DNA from: an uncultured Pelagibacteraceae bacterium
Lineage (GTDB): Bacteria > Pseudomonadota > Alphaproteobacteria > Pelagibacterales > Pelagibacteraceae
Assembly (NCBI GenBank): GCA_902528505.1
Contig: CABZSY010000005.1
Span: 1-35,159, forward strand
DNA: 35,159 nt
Reading direction: 5' to 3'
In this document: piece by piece, positions 9,224 to 17,661 of the stretch
How the letters are laid out: each line of letters begins with the position of its first letter
Numbering within the stretch: the stretch's first letter is position 1
The notes under the pieces: generated by a model
Database searches by the model: none
Seen by the model: the letters and a program-made list of their open reading frames with translations, nothing else
Told to the model about the DNA's origin: nothing
Made by a program: the position numbers and the translations under genes

Positions 9224-10224
9224 TGAATGATTTACAAAATGATTTTATTTCAGGGATTGGAAATACTCCCTTAATAAAATTAAGAGCGGCATCAGAAATA
9301 ACTGGATGTAATATTTTTGGAAAAGCAGAATTTTTAAACCCTGGAGGCTCTGTTAAAGATCGAGCAGCTCTTGCTTTAATTAAAGATGCTCAAGAAAAAA
9401 AATTAATTGCTAAAGGTGGAACAGTTGTGGAAGGCACAGCTGGAAATACTGGGATTGGTTTAGGTCTTTTAGGAAATTCATTAGGTTATAAAACTATTAT
9501 TGTAATGAATGATAATCAAACTCAAGAAAAAAAAGATATTCTCAAAAATCTTGGAGCAGAACTAAAACTAGTTCCAGCTAAACCTTATAAAGATGATAAT
9601 AATTTTGTTAAAGTTGCAGCAAGATTAGCCGATGAACTTAGACCTTCTAATAATAATGGAGTAATTTGGGCTAATCAATTTGATAATACAGCAAATGCCA
9701 AAGGTCATTACGAAGGAACAGGTAAAGAAATTTGGGATCAAACCGATGGTAAAGTCGATGGATTTGTATGTTCTTCAGGAACTGGAGGAACAATTTCAGG
9801 AGTTAGTAATGCTCTTAAAGAAAAAAATAAAGATATAAAAATTTTCCTTTCAGATCCAAAAGGTTCTGCTCTTTATAATTATATAAAAAACGGAGAATTA
9901 AAATCTGAAGGTGGATCAATAACGGAAGGAATTGGATCTAGTAGAATAACTACAAATTTTAAAGATGCTAAAATTGATGATGCTTATTCAATTGATGATC
10001 ATGAAGCCTTGCCAATTCTTTATGATTTAATACAAAATGAAGGATTAAGCTTAGGGACCAGCTGTGGGATTAATATTGCAGGAGCCATTAGAATGGGTAA
10101 AGAATTAGGACCAGGAAAAACGATTGTTACAATTCTTTGTGATAGAAGTGATAAATATGCCACTAAAATGTTTAATAAAGAGTTCTTAAAAGAAAAGGGA
10201 CTACCAGTACCTAGTTGGTTTTAA
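9223..10224 (+). CDS. cysK: Cysteine synthase (PLP-dependent O-acetylserine sulfhydrylase)
   Basis: 'GGSVKDRAALALI' (PLP Lys), 'EGTAGNTGIGLGLL', 'GTGGTISGVSNALK'; TAATG overlap with cysE. Confidence 0.93.
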   Translation: MNDLQNDFISGIGNTPLIKLRAASEITGCNIFGKAEFLNPGGSVKDRAALALIKDAQEKKLIAKGGTVVEGTAGNTGIGLGLLGNSLGYKTIIVMNDNQTQEKKDILKNLGAELKLVPAKPYKDDNNFVKVAARLADELRPSNNNGVIWANQFDNTANAKGHYEGTGKEIWDQTDGKVDGFVCSSGTGGTISGVSNALKEKNKDIKIFLSDPKGSALYNYIKNGELKSEGGSITEGIGSSRITTNFKDAKIDDAYSIDDHEALPILYDLIQNEGLSLGTSCGINIAGAIRMGKELGPGKTIVTILCDRSDKYATKMFNKEFLKEKGLPVPSWF

Positions 10225-10637
10225 ACATAAATCTTGTCAGCTAATCCGTAACAGAGAACACCACTTAATATTGTAAGCACTAAGGGTGCATAAATTGCTT
10301 CATCTGAAGTTTTATCAGTGTGCCCAAGTTTGTTTATTTTGGTACTATAAAAACCAACAATAAATGCACAAAGGTTTTGCAAGAAAATTACATTAAAGAA
10401 ACCCCAAGTAGCTTCCAAGCCGTTAGGTCTTATAAAGCCGACATATATTGCCATTAAGGTTGAGCCAATAAATATAGATCCAAAAAATCTAACTACACCT
10501 GCGCCTGTAGCATCCATTCCATATTGATTTAAAAAAGATTGAGTTTGGAAAACACACCTAAATCCATAGTAAGCAAAGCCTATAAAATGAATTAAAAAAA
10601 GAATTAAATAAAAAATTCCATTAAATTTTTCAATCAT
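10221..10637 (-). CDS. Small integral membrane protein, unknown function
   Basis: 138 aa with about four hydrophobic segments; overlaps the cysK stop tail-to-tail. Confidence 0.6.
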   Translation of the reverse strand: MIEKFNGIFYLILFLIHFIGFAYYGFRCVFQTQSFLNQYGMDATGAGVVRFFGSIFIGSTLMAIYVGFIRPNGLEATWGFFNVIFLQNLCAFIVGFYSTKINKLGHTDKTSDEAIYAPLVLTILSGVLCYGLADKIYV

Positions 10638-10730
10638 ATTTTAACAATATCAAAGATAGGTTTTGAATACACTTTATTTTTTGCGAAAATAAATCAAATT
10701 TCAATTGTGAGTTGATGAAGGTTTTGCATA

Positions 10731-10784
10731 TTTGATATACACATTTGACGCACGACGTTTTAATGAATGTGTAACAGTATCAAA
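10731..10784. promoter_or_regulatory. Interrupted inverted repeat upstream of small-protein cluster
   Basis: TTTGATA-TACACATT ... AATGTGTA-acag-TATCAAA: 15 paired bases with a 4-nt bulge around a GACGCACGACG-containing core, 46 nt before the ATG at 10830. Confidence 0.45.
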
Positions 10785-10829
10785 TTAAAAATAGATTAAT
10801 TGTAATATTAAAAAAATTAAAAGGATACT

Positions 10830-11213
10830 ATGGACGCAAAAGAACAAACTAAAAAAGCATATGAACTATTTAGTTCAGGAGATATGGAAACTTTTTTTAA
10901 GGATATAATCGATGATGAAATCGTTTGGACATTTCCAGGCAAAGAAGGTGTACATCCACTTTCTGGAGTTCACAAAGGAAAACAAGCAATGATGGCTGCA
11001 ATGTCCAAAATCCCATCTACTTGGCCAAATTTCCATTTAAAAGTTTTAGATATGATAAGTGAAGGTAATAAAGTATTCGCAAGAGTTCATGCAACTGCGG
11101 ATAACATGGATACTATGTTTGGTCACTATTTTGAAGTGAGTAACGAGGGAAAAACAAAAGTTATGATGACTTTTGATGATACACTTAGCATGTTCAATGC
11201 AATGAAGAAGTAA
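10830..11213 (+). CDS. SnoaL-like / NTF2-superfamily protein
   Basis: 'KKAYELFSSGDMETFFKDIIDDEIVWTFPG..GVHKGKQAMMAAMSKI' is a typical NTF2/SnoaL N-terminal region; RBS AAAGGA. Confidence 0.8.
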   Translation: MDAKEQTKKAYELFSSGDMETFFKDIIDDEIVWTFPGKEGVHPLSGVHKGKQAMMAAMSKIPSTWPNFHLKVLDMISEGNKVFARVHATADNMDTMFGHYFEVSNEGKTKVMMTFDDTLSMFNAMKK

Positions 11214-11236
11214 GAAACAATAGTTTGGAGCGAATA

Positions 11237-11506
11237 ATGGTAAAAATTATTGGTAACTTTGAAGTTAATGATTGGGTTCACTGGAAAAAAATGTTTGACC
11301 AACATTCTAATGCAAGAGAAGCTGCAGGAATTAAAACAATTTATGTTGGAAATGAAATAGAAAATACAAATAAAGTACATATCGTAATGGAAACACCTAC
11401 GGCAGATACAATGCAAAAATTCATGCAAGATCCCGAAAATGCCAGAGTAATTGAGAAATCAGGACACAAACAAGAGACAACAGTAATGAGCGTTTGCTCT
11501 GACTAA
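11237..11506 (+). CDS. Small ferredoxin-like (DUF3764/Dabb-like) alpha+beta protein
   Basis: ATG at 11237 favoured over TTG at 11225. 'MVKIIGNFEVNDWVHWKKMFDQHSNAREAAGIKTIYVGNE..KVHIVMETPTADTMQKFM' has the beta-alpha-beta pattern of DUF3764/ABM-like proteins. Confidence 0.55.
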   Translation: MVKIIGNFEVNDWVHWKKMFDQHSNAREAAGIKTIYVGNEIENTNKVHIVMETPTADTMQKFMQDPENARVIEKSGHKQETTVMSVCSD

Positions 11507-11527
11507 ACAATAAAAAAAGGAGAAAAA

Positions 11528-11815
11528 ATGAAATACTATATGGTAACTCACACTTTTAAATCGAAAGAAATGAAAGACAAATTTAACGAGGTTTTAGGCG
11601 GCATGTCCAGAGAAGATATGATTAAATCTTCCACTAGTGATAAAGCTAAATGCCAAATGACATATTACACCCCGGGTGATACTATGACAATGTTTTGTCA
11701 TTGGATGGCAGAAAGTACTGATGCTATTAATGAACAGCTTTCTCAGATGAACGATTTTTTTGAACCTCATCAATTTACTGAAGTTAAAGAGGAAGTTTTC
11801 GATTTTAACAAATAG
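11528..11815 (+). CDS. Small conserved-type protein, possible ferredoxin-like fold
   Basis: 95 aa, strong SD AAGGAG; 'MKYYMVTHTFKSKEMKDKFNEVLGGM..' fits a beta-alpha-beta pattern. Confidence 0.55.
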   Translation: MKYYMVTHTFKSKEMKDKFNEVLGGMSREDMIKSSTSDKAKCQMTYYTPGDTMTMFCHWMAESTDAINEQLSQMNDFFEPHQFTEVKEEVFDFNK

Positions 11816-11824
11816 GAGATAAAA

Positions 11825-12298
11825 ATGAAAAAAACAATATTAACATTAATAATTTCACTATTAACAACCTACTCTTTAGCTGAAACAGGTAAATTTAATG
11901 CCTCTGGAGCAGGGTCTTGGGCAGTAAATGTAATGGATGGAGGAAATGGAAATATGAGTATTACTTATGATGGTAATGCTGGTCTTTCAGATAAAGAAGG
12001 AAGTATTTTTGATAAGTCTACAATGCACTGTATTGGAGGACTAACTTTGGTTGCCGGAAAATTTGATGACGAAACAGGTATGTGTACTTTTTACCTAATG
12101 GATGGTGAAAAGGTTTTCATTAATTATAAAGGTAAAGGAACTGGAGGCCAAGGTGGATCTGGAGACTTTGTAATTGTTGGTGGTACTGGAAAATATGAAA
12201 AAATTTCTGGAACAGGTTTCTCTAGCAGACAAAATATTAAAGGTAAAGCTGGAATGGCTCATTCATTAAATCAAATGAGTGGAAATTATACTTATTAA
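11825..12298 (+). CDS. Secreted protein, probable allene-oxide-cyclase/dirigent-like beta-barrel
   Basis: Signal peptide 'MKKTILTLIISLLTTYSLA'; Gly-rich repeated strands; 'GDFVIVGGTGKYEKISGTGFSS' resembles the AOC-like barrel motif. RBS TAGGAG. Confidence 0.5.
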   Translation: MKKTILTLIISLLTTYSLAETGKFNASGAGSWAVNVMDGGNGNMSITYDGNAGLSDKEGSIFDKSTMHCIGGLTLVAGKFDDETGMCTFYLMDGEKVFINYKGKGTGGQGGSGDFVIVGGTGKYEKISGTGFSSRQNIKGKAGMAHSLNQMSGNYTY

Positions 12299-12319
12299 TC
12301 AAAAAACAGGAGATATATA

Positions 12320-12697
12320 ATGAGAAAAACGACATTAATATTACTATTTAGTGCTCTTCTTTCATCAACTGCAATTGCAGGGATGTCGGATAGTGATAAA
12401 TCTAGAGCTTGGGAATGTAGCGGGATTTATATGGCCAACTACTTTTTGCCATCTGGTGAAACTTTTGAATACAGTATGAAAGAAAAATCAATGGCATCTG
12501 TAAAAGTTCTTAAATCTTATGCTTTAGAAATAGGAATTCCTGAAAAGGAATGGGATGATGGAGTAAATAAAGCTGTTGATAAGTTTTATGGCTCAAAATA
12601 TGATGAAGCAAAAACAGAGGCTTGTCATACTTTTGTAAATTCAGCTGTTCCAGACGGTGAAGAGCGAGTTAAAAAAGTAGTACAGACTTTATATTAA
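12320..12697 (+). CDS. Secreted small protein, unknown function
   Basis: Signal peptide 'MRKTTLILLFSALLSSTAIAG'; two Cys in the mature part (WEC, EAC); RBS CAGGAG. Confidence 0.6.
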   Translation: MRKTTLILLFSALLSSTAIAGMSDSDKSRAWECSGIYMANYFLPSGETFEYSMKEKSMASVKVLKSYALEIGIPEKEWDDGVNKAVDKFYGSKYDEAKTEACHTFVNSAVPDGEERVKKVVQTLY

Positions 12698-12717
12698 ATT
12701 AACAAAAGGAGAAAATA

Positions 12718-13008
12718 ATGGAAAAAGAAATGTTAGCATTAGTAAATTTTAAAGAAGGTAAAATGGAGACTTTCATGGGATGGATGCAATCTGATGAGGG
12801 AATGGGTGTTAGAAAAAGTGTTGCCTATCCAGAAAAAACTATTGGAGCAATGAAACCAGATAAAACAGGTATGTTGTTCAAGGTTTCAGTTCATAATGAA
12901 CCTGGAATGAAAGAATTTGTAACTGGAAATAACCCTACTGCAAAAGCGATTTATGAAGAATGCATAGAAAGTGCTCAGCTTTGGGAAATGTCAGAGATAA
13001 GTCTTTAA
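12718..13008 (+). CDS. Small protein, possible ferredoxin-like fold, resembles product of 11237-11506
   Basis: 96 aa; RBS AAAGGAG; 'FKVSVHNEPGMKEFVTGNNPTAKAIYEE' parallels 'HIVMETPTADTMQKFMQDPENARVIEK'. Confidence 0.55.
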   Translation: MEKEMLALVNFKEGKMETFMGWMQSDEGMGVRKSVAYPEKTIGAMKPDKTGMLFKVSVHNEPGMKEFVTGNNPTAKAIYEECIESAQLWEMSEISL

Positions 13009-13022
13009 CTTAATAATTAAAA

Positions 13023-13313
13023 ATGCAAGCTGGTTATGCTATTTTTAATATCGAAATAACTAATCCAGAAGATTATAAAGAATATGTTGAAAAAGTTAAA
13101 CCGGTTGCAGAAAAATTTGGTGGTGATTACATAATTAGAGGTGGTACAAACCAAATTATAGAAGGAACTTGGCAATATAGCAGAACTGTTGTAATAAAGT
13201 TTCCGTCCTATGAAAAAGCATTGGAATGGTACAATTCGGAAGAATATCAACCAATAAAACAAATCCGGTTAGTTAATGCAAACACTAATGGGATAATAAT
13301 ACAAGGAGCATAA
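13023..13313 (+). CDS. DUF1330 family protein
   Basis: 'MQAGYAIFNIEITNPEDYKEYVEKVKPVAEKFGGDYIIRGG..ALEWYNSEEYQPIKQIR' matches the DUF1330 pattern. Confidence 0.88.
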   Translation: MQAGYAIFNIEITNPEDYKEYVEKVKPVAEKFGGDYIIRGGTNQIIEGTWQYSRTVVIKFPSYEKALEWYNSEEYQPIKQIRLVNANTNGIIIQGA

Positions 13314-13315
13314 AA

Positions 13316-13636
13316 ATGTCGATATTAGAAAAATATAGCGCTGCTTTGAAAAACAAAGATGAAGCAGCAATGAATGAACTTTTGCATGATGATTTTAAAT
13401 TTACAATGCATAAGTCAGGAAATGTTTTAAATAAAAGCGACGTAATGAAATGGGCTATGAGTGGTGACATTAATCAAGATAAAGTGAGAATAGTTTACGA
13501 AAATGATGAAGTAGGAGTTCATCATGCTTTTGTGACATTTAATGATGGTAATGTTGAAGCTGTAATGGCTGTTTACAAATATAAAGATGGAAAAATAGCA
13601 AGCTTGGAGACAGGCGCTACTCCAATACCTAAATAA
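13316..13636 (+). CDS. SnoaL-like / NTF2-superfamily protein
   Basis: 'MSILEKYSAALKNKDEAAMNELLHDDFKFTMH..VMAVYKYKDGKIASLETG'; RBS AAGGAG. Confidence 0.75.
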   Translation: MSILEKYSAALKNKDEAAMNELLHDDFKFTMHKSGNVLNKSDVMKWAMSGDINQDKVRIVYENDEVGVHHAFVTFNDGNVEAVMAVYKYKDGKIASLETGATPIPK

Positions 13637-13674
13637 TTATATAAATTTAGCGAGATATCATTTAAAGTCACAAA

Positions 13675-14007
13675 ATGAGTCTCGCTACTTCCTACCTTTT
13701 TCTAGGAATTGCTGTTTTCTTAGGTGTTACTTCAAATAGTTTTGCAAAAAGTGCTGAGGGATTTACCCTTCTCTTTCCAAGTATCATTACAGCAATTACT
13801 ATAGTTCTATGTATGTATGCACTTTCTTTAGTGATGAAAAATATACCAATGGGCATAACCTATGCGTCATTTGCAGGATTAACAATTATAGCAACTGTTA
13901 TCGTTGGTATTATCAGATTTAACCAAGTGCCAAATTTATATTCATTAATTGGATTAGCTCTTATAATCATTGGTGTGTTAATGGTTAACTTATTAGGAAA
14001 TAATTAA
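13675..14007 (+). CDS. SMR-like small membrane transporter (EmrE-type fold), lacks the Glu14 equivalent
   Basis: 110 aa, 4 TM; 'SAEGFTLLFPSIIT', 'IPMGITYASFAGLTII', 'LYSLIGLALIIIGVLMVNLLG' align with EmrE; GGT (Gly17) at the EmrE Glu14 position. Confidence 0.8.
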   Translation: MSLATSYLFLGIAVFLGVTSNSFAKSAEGFTLLFPSIITAITIVLCMYALSLVMKNIPMGITYASFAGLTIIATVIVGIIRFNQVPNLYSLIGLALIIIGVLMVNLLGNN

Positions 14008-14009
14008 AT

Positions 14010-14234
14010 ATGATTAAAAAAAAATATGCACAATTTGTTTTTATTTTCTTAATGTCTTTTGGAATGAGTTTAATTATGAGTGGTGTTGTTGTAGCTGTTA
14101 ATACAAGTTTAACTGATGGATTTTTTGGAAGGTGGTTTTATTCTTGGATGTTTGCTTTTCCTGTTGCTCTAATAGCTGCTATTTTAATAGCACCAGTGAT
14201 AAGATCACTCATAGATAAAATTACAATAGATTAA
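14010..14234 (+). CDS. DUF2798-type small membrane protein
   Basis: 74 aa, two TM; 'FIFLMSFGMSLIMSGVVVAVNT..FFGRWFYSWMFAFPVALIAAILIAPVIRSLIDKI' fits DUF2798. Confidence 0.75.
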   Translation: MIKKKYAQFVFIFLMSFGMSLIMSGVVVAVNTSLTDGFFGRWFYSWMFAFPVALIAAILIAPVIRSLIDKITID

Positions 14235-14236
14235 CT

Positions 14237-14572
14237 ATGAAACCTTTTTTAGGATATTTATTCTTAGCAAATGGAATTATATTTGGAATAGCCTCAAACA
14301 GTCTTGCTAAAATTTCTGATGGTTTTACAAAATTTACTCCATCGTTCTTATGTATATTATTTATGTGTATTACAATGTTTTCAATAGCAAAGGCTATGTC
14401 TGCTCTTCCCGTTGGGTTTGCTTATTCTACTTACAGTGGATTAACTGTAACAGGGGTTGTTCTATTTGCTGTACTTAAATTTAACCAAATTCCAAATATC
14501 TATGGGATAATTGGAATAATATTAATTATAATTGGTGTAGTGATGGTAAATTATTTGGGGAGAATAAGTTAA
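14237..14572 (+). CDS. SMR-like small membrane transporter (second paralogue), lacks the Glu14 equivalent
   Basis: 111 aa, 4 TM; 'SDGFTKFTPSFLC', 'LPVGFAYSTYSGLTVTG', 'IYGIIGIILIIIGVVMVNYLG'; GGA (Gly17) at the Glu14 position. Confidence 0.8.
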   Translation: MKPFLGYLFLANGIIFGIASNSLAKISDGFTKFTPSFLCILFMCITMFSIAKAMSALPVGFAYSTYSGLTVTGVVLFAVLKFNQIPNIYGIIGIILIIIGVVMVNYLGRIS

Positions 14573-14578
14573 TAAACT

Positions 14579-14932
14579 CTAATTGTTTTTAAAATTATCT
14601 GGTAATTGATGAATTCCATTTTCATTCAAGTTTAATTCAAATTCATCTTCCACATTTTTTATATCAAGAGGCGAGTATAAATGGGGATACATATCACCAT
14701 TAGAGGCTTGCTCCCAAAGCAAATGATCAAGATGTAAGGTATGTACTTTTAATAAGATTAAATCATTCTGTTTAGAGAAGTATTTTTTTAAAGTTTCTAA
14801 AACTTGATCCTCCTCAGAAAAGTGAATATATCCATCCTTTAAATCCTTTGATGAACCAGAATAAACACCACTATTTTTTGCTTTAGTCCACTCTTCTTTA
14901 TTTAATATTTTAAAAATATACTTTAAATTCAT
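14579..14932 (-). CDS. DUF952 family protein
   Basis: 'YIFKILNKEEWTKAKNSGVYSGSSKDLKDGYIHFSEEDQVLETLKKYF..DMYPHLYSPLDI' matches DUF952. Confidence 0.88.
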   Translation of the reverse strand: MNLKYIFKILNKEEWTKAKNSGVYSGSSKDLKDGYIHFSEEDQVLETLKKYFSKQNDLILLKVHTLHLDHLLWEQASNGDMYPHLYSPLDIKNVEDEFELNLNENGIHQLPDNFKNN

Positions 14933-14947
14933 AATTAATTAAAATTA

Positions 14948-15751
14948 TTAACTAACAGGTTTTAATAATTTTAAAAATTTATTATGGATTATTTTGTTGG
15001 ATGAAACTAAGATATTTCCACCTTTGATCGCATCTTTGTTGTCCCAGGTGTTAAGGCAGCCACCTGCAGCTTTTATAATCGGAATCAATGGGTGAATATC
15101 CCAAATTTTATTTGAACATTGAATTACAATATCAAGTCTTCCTTCAGCTAAGTGTGAATAGCTCAAAGCATCACTACAGGGAAATTGCATTAGTTTTAAA
15201 ATTTGAGGAATTTTTTTTTGTTTACTTAAAGATAATGATCCATGAAATGCAGCAGATACTTTAACGTTTTTAAAGGTTGCTTTTTTATTTACCTTAATTT
15301 TTTGTTTTTTACCATTTTCAACTACATAAGCCACTTTATCTGAATAATTTAAATAGTATTTTTTCAAAACAGGGAAATTTGCTAATCCTAAAATTGGAGA
15401 ACCTCTATAATTTAAAGATATTAAGTTACTCCATGTTGGATTACCTATTACAAAGGATCTTGTTCCATCAATTGGATCAATTACCCAAGTAAAATCACTT
15501 TTTGATTTTTTATATCCAAATTCTTCGCCTATCACTTGGTGATTTGGGAATTTTTTTTTTATTTTAGATCTTATAAATCTTTCAAATGCTTTGTCTGCTG
15601 TTGTTACAGGGTCATACCCTTTACCTTTAAGTTTGTTTGATATTTTGAAAGCTCTGTTTAATTTAGAATAATAAAATATTGTTAGATCTTTAGCTAATTG
15701 GTTTAAAAAATTAGCAAATAATAGATATTTTTTTGTGTCAAAATTGTTCAC
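14948..15751 (-). CDS. Inositol-monophosphatase family phosphatase (histidinol-phosphatase-like)
   Basis: 'GEEFG', 'WVIDPIDGTRSFVIGNPTW', 'IWDIHPLIPIIKAAGGCLNTWD' are IMPase motifs. Confidence 0.88.
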   Translation of the reverse strand: MNNFDTKKYLLFANFLNQLAKDLTIFYYSKLNRAFKISNKLKGKGYDPVTTADKAFERFIRSKIKKKFPNHQVIGEEFGYKKSKSDFTWVIDPIDGTRSFVIGNPTWSNLISLNYRGSPILGLANFPVLKKYYLNYSDKVAYVVENGKKQKIKVNKKATFKNVKVSAAFHGSLSLSKQKKIPQILKLMQFPCSDALSYSHLAEGRLDIVIQCSNKIWDIHPLIPIIKAAGGCLNTWDNKDAIKGGNILVSSNKIIHNKFLKLLKPVS

Positions 15752-15791
15752 AAATGACTCATACTATTTAATCTATATTGATTAAAGATAA

Positions 15792-16826
15792 TTATACCCT
15801 TATTCTTCTACCTGTTTTTGCACTTTTTTTAATTGCTGCAAATATTTTTAAAGAAATTAAACCATCATTACCATTTACTTTTGGTTTAACTTTTTTAAAA
15901 ACAACATCTGAAAAATGATCTATTTGGTTTACTAATGTGTCATCATCTTTTTTATTTTTATCTTTTGTAATTAATATTTTATTCCACCAACTTCTCTCTT
16001 TTTTATAGTACCAATATCTTAAATTTGGAAATTGTATTGAGCCATTAGTTCCACCTATCAAATAAGCAGATTGATCGGTAACTGGATAGGCAGGATTTTC
16101 CCCAGCAGTTAATTCATAACTCCATGGAGCAACAATAGTATCAGAAATATTTAATGTACATAAAGCACCTGACTCAAAAATTAAATTTACAGTTGCCGTA
16201 TCCTCAACTTTATATTTTCTCGTTTTATTAGTTGTAAAAGCTTGAACATAAGTAACTGATCCTAATAGGTAACAAATCATATCTATGTCATGTACGAGAT
16301 TTATACCAAGTGGTCCACCTCCTCTAGTTGTTCTCCAACTTTCTTTGAAATATTCCATATGCTTGTAAAACCAACATAATACATTAGCAGAAACAATATT
16401 TCCTAATTTACCAGATCTGATGATTGTTTTTACTTTTGAAACAATTGCATTGTGTCTTCGATGATAACCAATCAATAATGGGGTTTTATTTTTCTTTGAG
16501 CTGATTATAATTTTTTTTGCAGATTTTATATTATGTGAGATTGGTTTTTCTAAGAGAACTGGTATTTTTTTTTTTAAAAAGCTAATTGTATGTTTTTCAT
16601 GTAATTTATTTGGAGTTGCAACTATTACAGCATCTAATTGATTTGCCTTTAAAAGAGAAGATACATTAGAATATAATGGAATTTTGTACTTATTTGACAG
16701 TTTTTTTGCATTTTCACTAATATCAACAATTGAGTGTAAATTTGCTTTTTTTGATTTTGAAATTGCCTTTATATGCTGAAGGCCCATTAAACCTGTTCCA
16801 ACAATTGATATATTAATTTTTTTCAT
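15792..16826 (-). CDS. Gfo/Idh/MocA-family oxidoreductase
   Basis: 'VGTGLMGLQHIKAI', 'VIVATPNKLHEKHTISFLKKKIPVLLEKPISH', 'GGGPLGINLVHDIDMICYLLG'. Confidence 0.93.
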   Translation of the reverse strand: MKKINISIVGTGLMGLQHIKAISKSKKANLHSIVDISENAKKLSNKYKIPLYSNVSSLLKANQLDAVIVATPNKLHEKHTISFLKKKIPVLLEKPISHNIKSAKKIIISSKKNKTPLLIGYHRRHNAIVSKVKTIIRSGKLGNIVSANVLCWFYKHMEYFKESWRTTRGGGPLGINLVHDIDMICYLLGSVTYVQAFTTNKTRKYKVEDTATVNLIFESGALCTLNISDTIVAPWSYELTAGENPAYPVTDQSAYLIGGTNGSIQFPNLRYWYYKKERSWWNKILITKDKNKKDDDTLVNQIDHFSDVVFKKVKPKVNGNDGLISLKIFAAIKKSAKTGRRIRV

Positions 16827-16897
16827 AATTAAGCTAATTTTACGTAATAGAAAATATATGAATATATTTTTTTTAGCTTTTATTAAACTAACTTAAA

Positions 16898-17659
16898 TTA
16901 AGTAATACCACCATCTACAACAAAACTTTGTTTCGTACAACCTGATGATTGATCAGATGATAAAAATAAAACTAATCTGGCTACATCATCTGGTTTAAGT
17001 TGTCTTTTGATAGCTTGGCTATCTAATATGAGTTTTTTATATTTAGGAGTAAGCCAATGCTTAATCTGTCTTTCTGTAGCAATTGAACCTGGTATAACAG
17101 AATTAGTTCTAATGTTATATTTTCCAAATTCTTGTGCAAAAGATCTTGTTAAACCAACCACGGCTGATTTTGCTGTTTCATAAACAACTTTATCTCCTTC
17201 TCCTAACATCCATGATACTGAACTTAGATTTACAATTGATCCTGATTTTATTTTTTTCATACCCTTTACAACTGCTTGTGCAGCAAAAAAATAGTGTTTT
17301 AAGTTTATTCCCATCCTATTTTCCCAATATTTTTCATCAACCTGTTCTGTAGTGTGCCTATCATCATTTGCAGCACTATTAATTAGACAATGAATTGCAC
17401 CTTTTTTTGAAATGATGTCTTTAATAATATTTTGTAATTTTTTTACATCCAAAATATTACATTCAATGAATTTAGGAACTCTATATCCCTTTTTTTTTAT
17501 GTTTTTAATTAATTTATTGGATGATTTAAGGTCAATATCTATGAAATAAACTTCACTTTTTTGTTCACAAAAATACTCGACTATTGTAGCTCCTATACCA
17601 GAACCACCTCCTGAAATAAAAACTCTTTTATTTTTTAAATCTGAATATACTACTTTCAT
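16898..17659 (-). CDS. Short-chain dehydrogenase/reductase
   Basis: 'FISGGGSGIGATIVEYF', 'INSAAND', 'YETAKSAVVGLTRSFAQEFG' (YxxxK), 'VDGGIT'. Confidence 0.92.
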   Translation of the reverse strand: MKVVYSDLKNKRVFISGGGSGIGATIVEYFCEQKSEVYFIDIDLKSSNKLIKNIKKKGYRVPKFIECNILDVKKLQNIIKDIISKKGAIHCLINSAANDDRHTTEQVDEKYWENRMGINLKHYFFAAQAVVKGMKKIKSGSIVNLSSVSWMLGEGDKVVYETAKSAVVGLTRSFAQEFGKYNIRTNSVIPGSIATERQIKHWLTPKYKKLILDSQAIKRQLKPDDVARLVLFLSSDQSSGCTKQSFVVDGGIT

Positions 17660-17661
17660 AA

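Noticed and set aside
11126-11428. Minus-strand ORF of 100 aa overlapping two small cluster genes
   Set aside because: Translation is Cys/Phe/Tyr-rich antisense noise; the + strand genes have clear SDs and family resemblance.
13017-13470. Minus-strand ORFs antisense to the DUF1330 and NTF2-like genes
   Set aside because: Shadow ORFs of confidently assigned genes.
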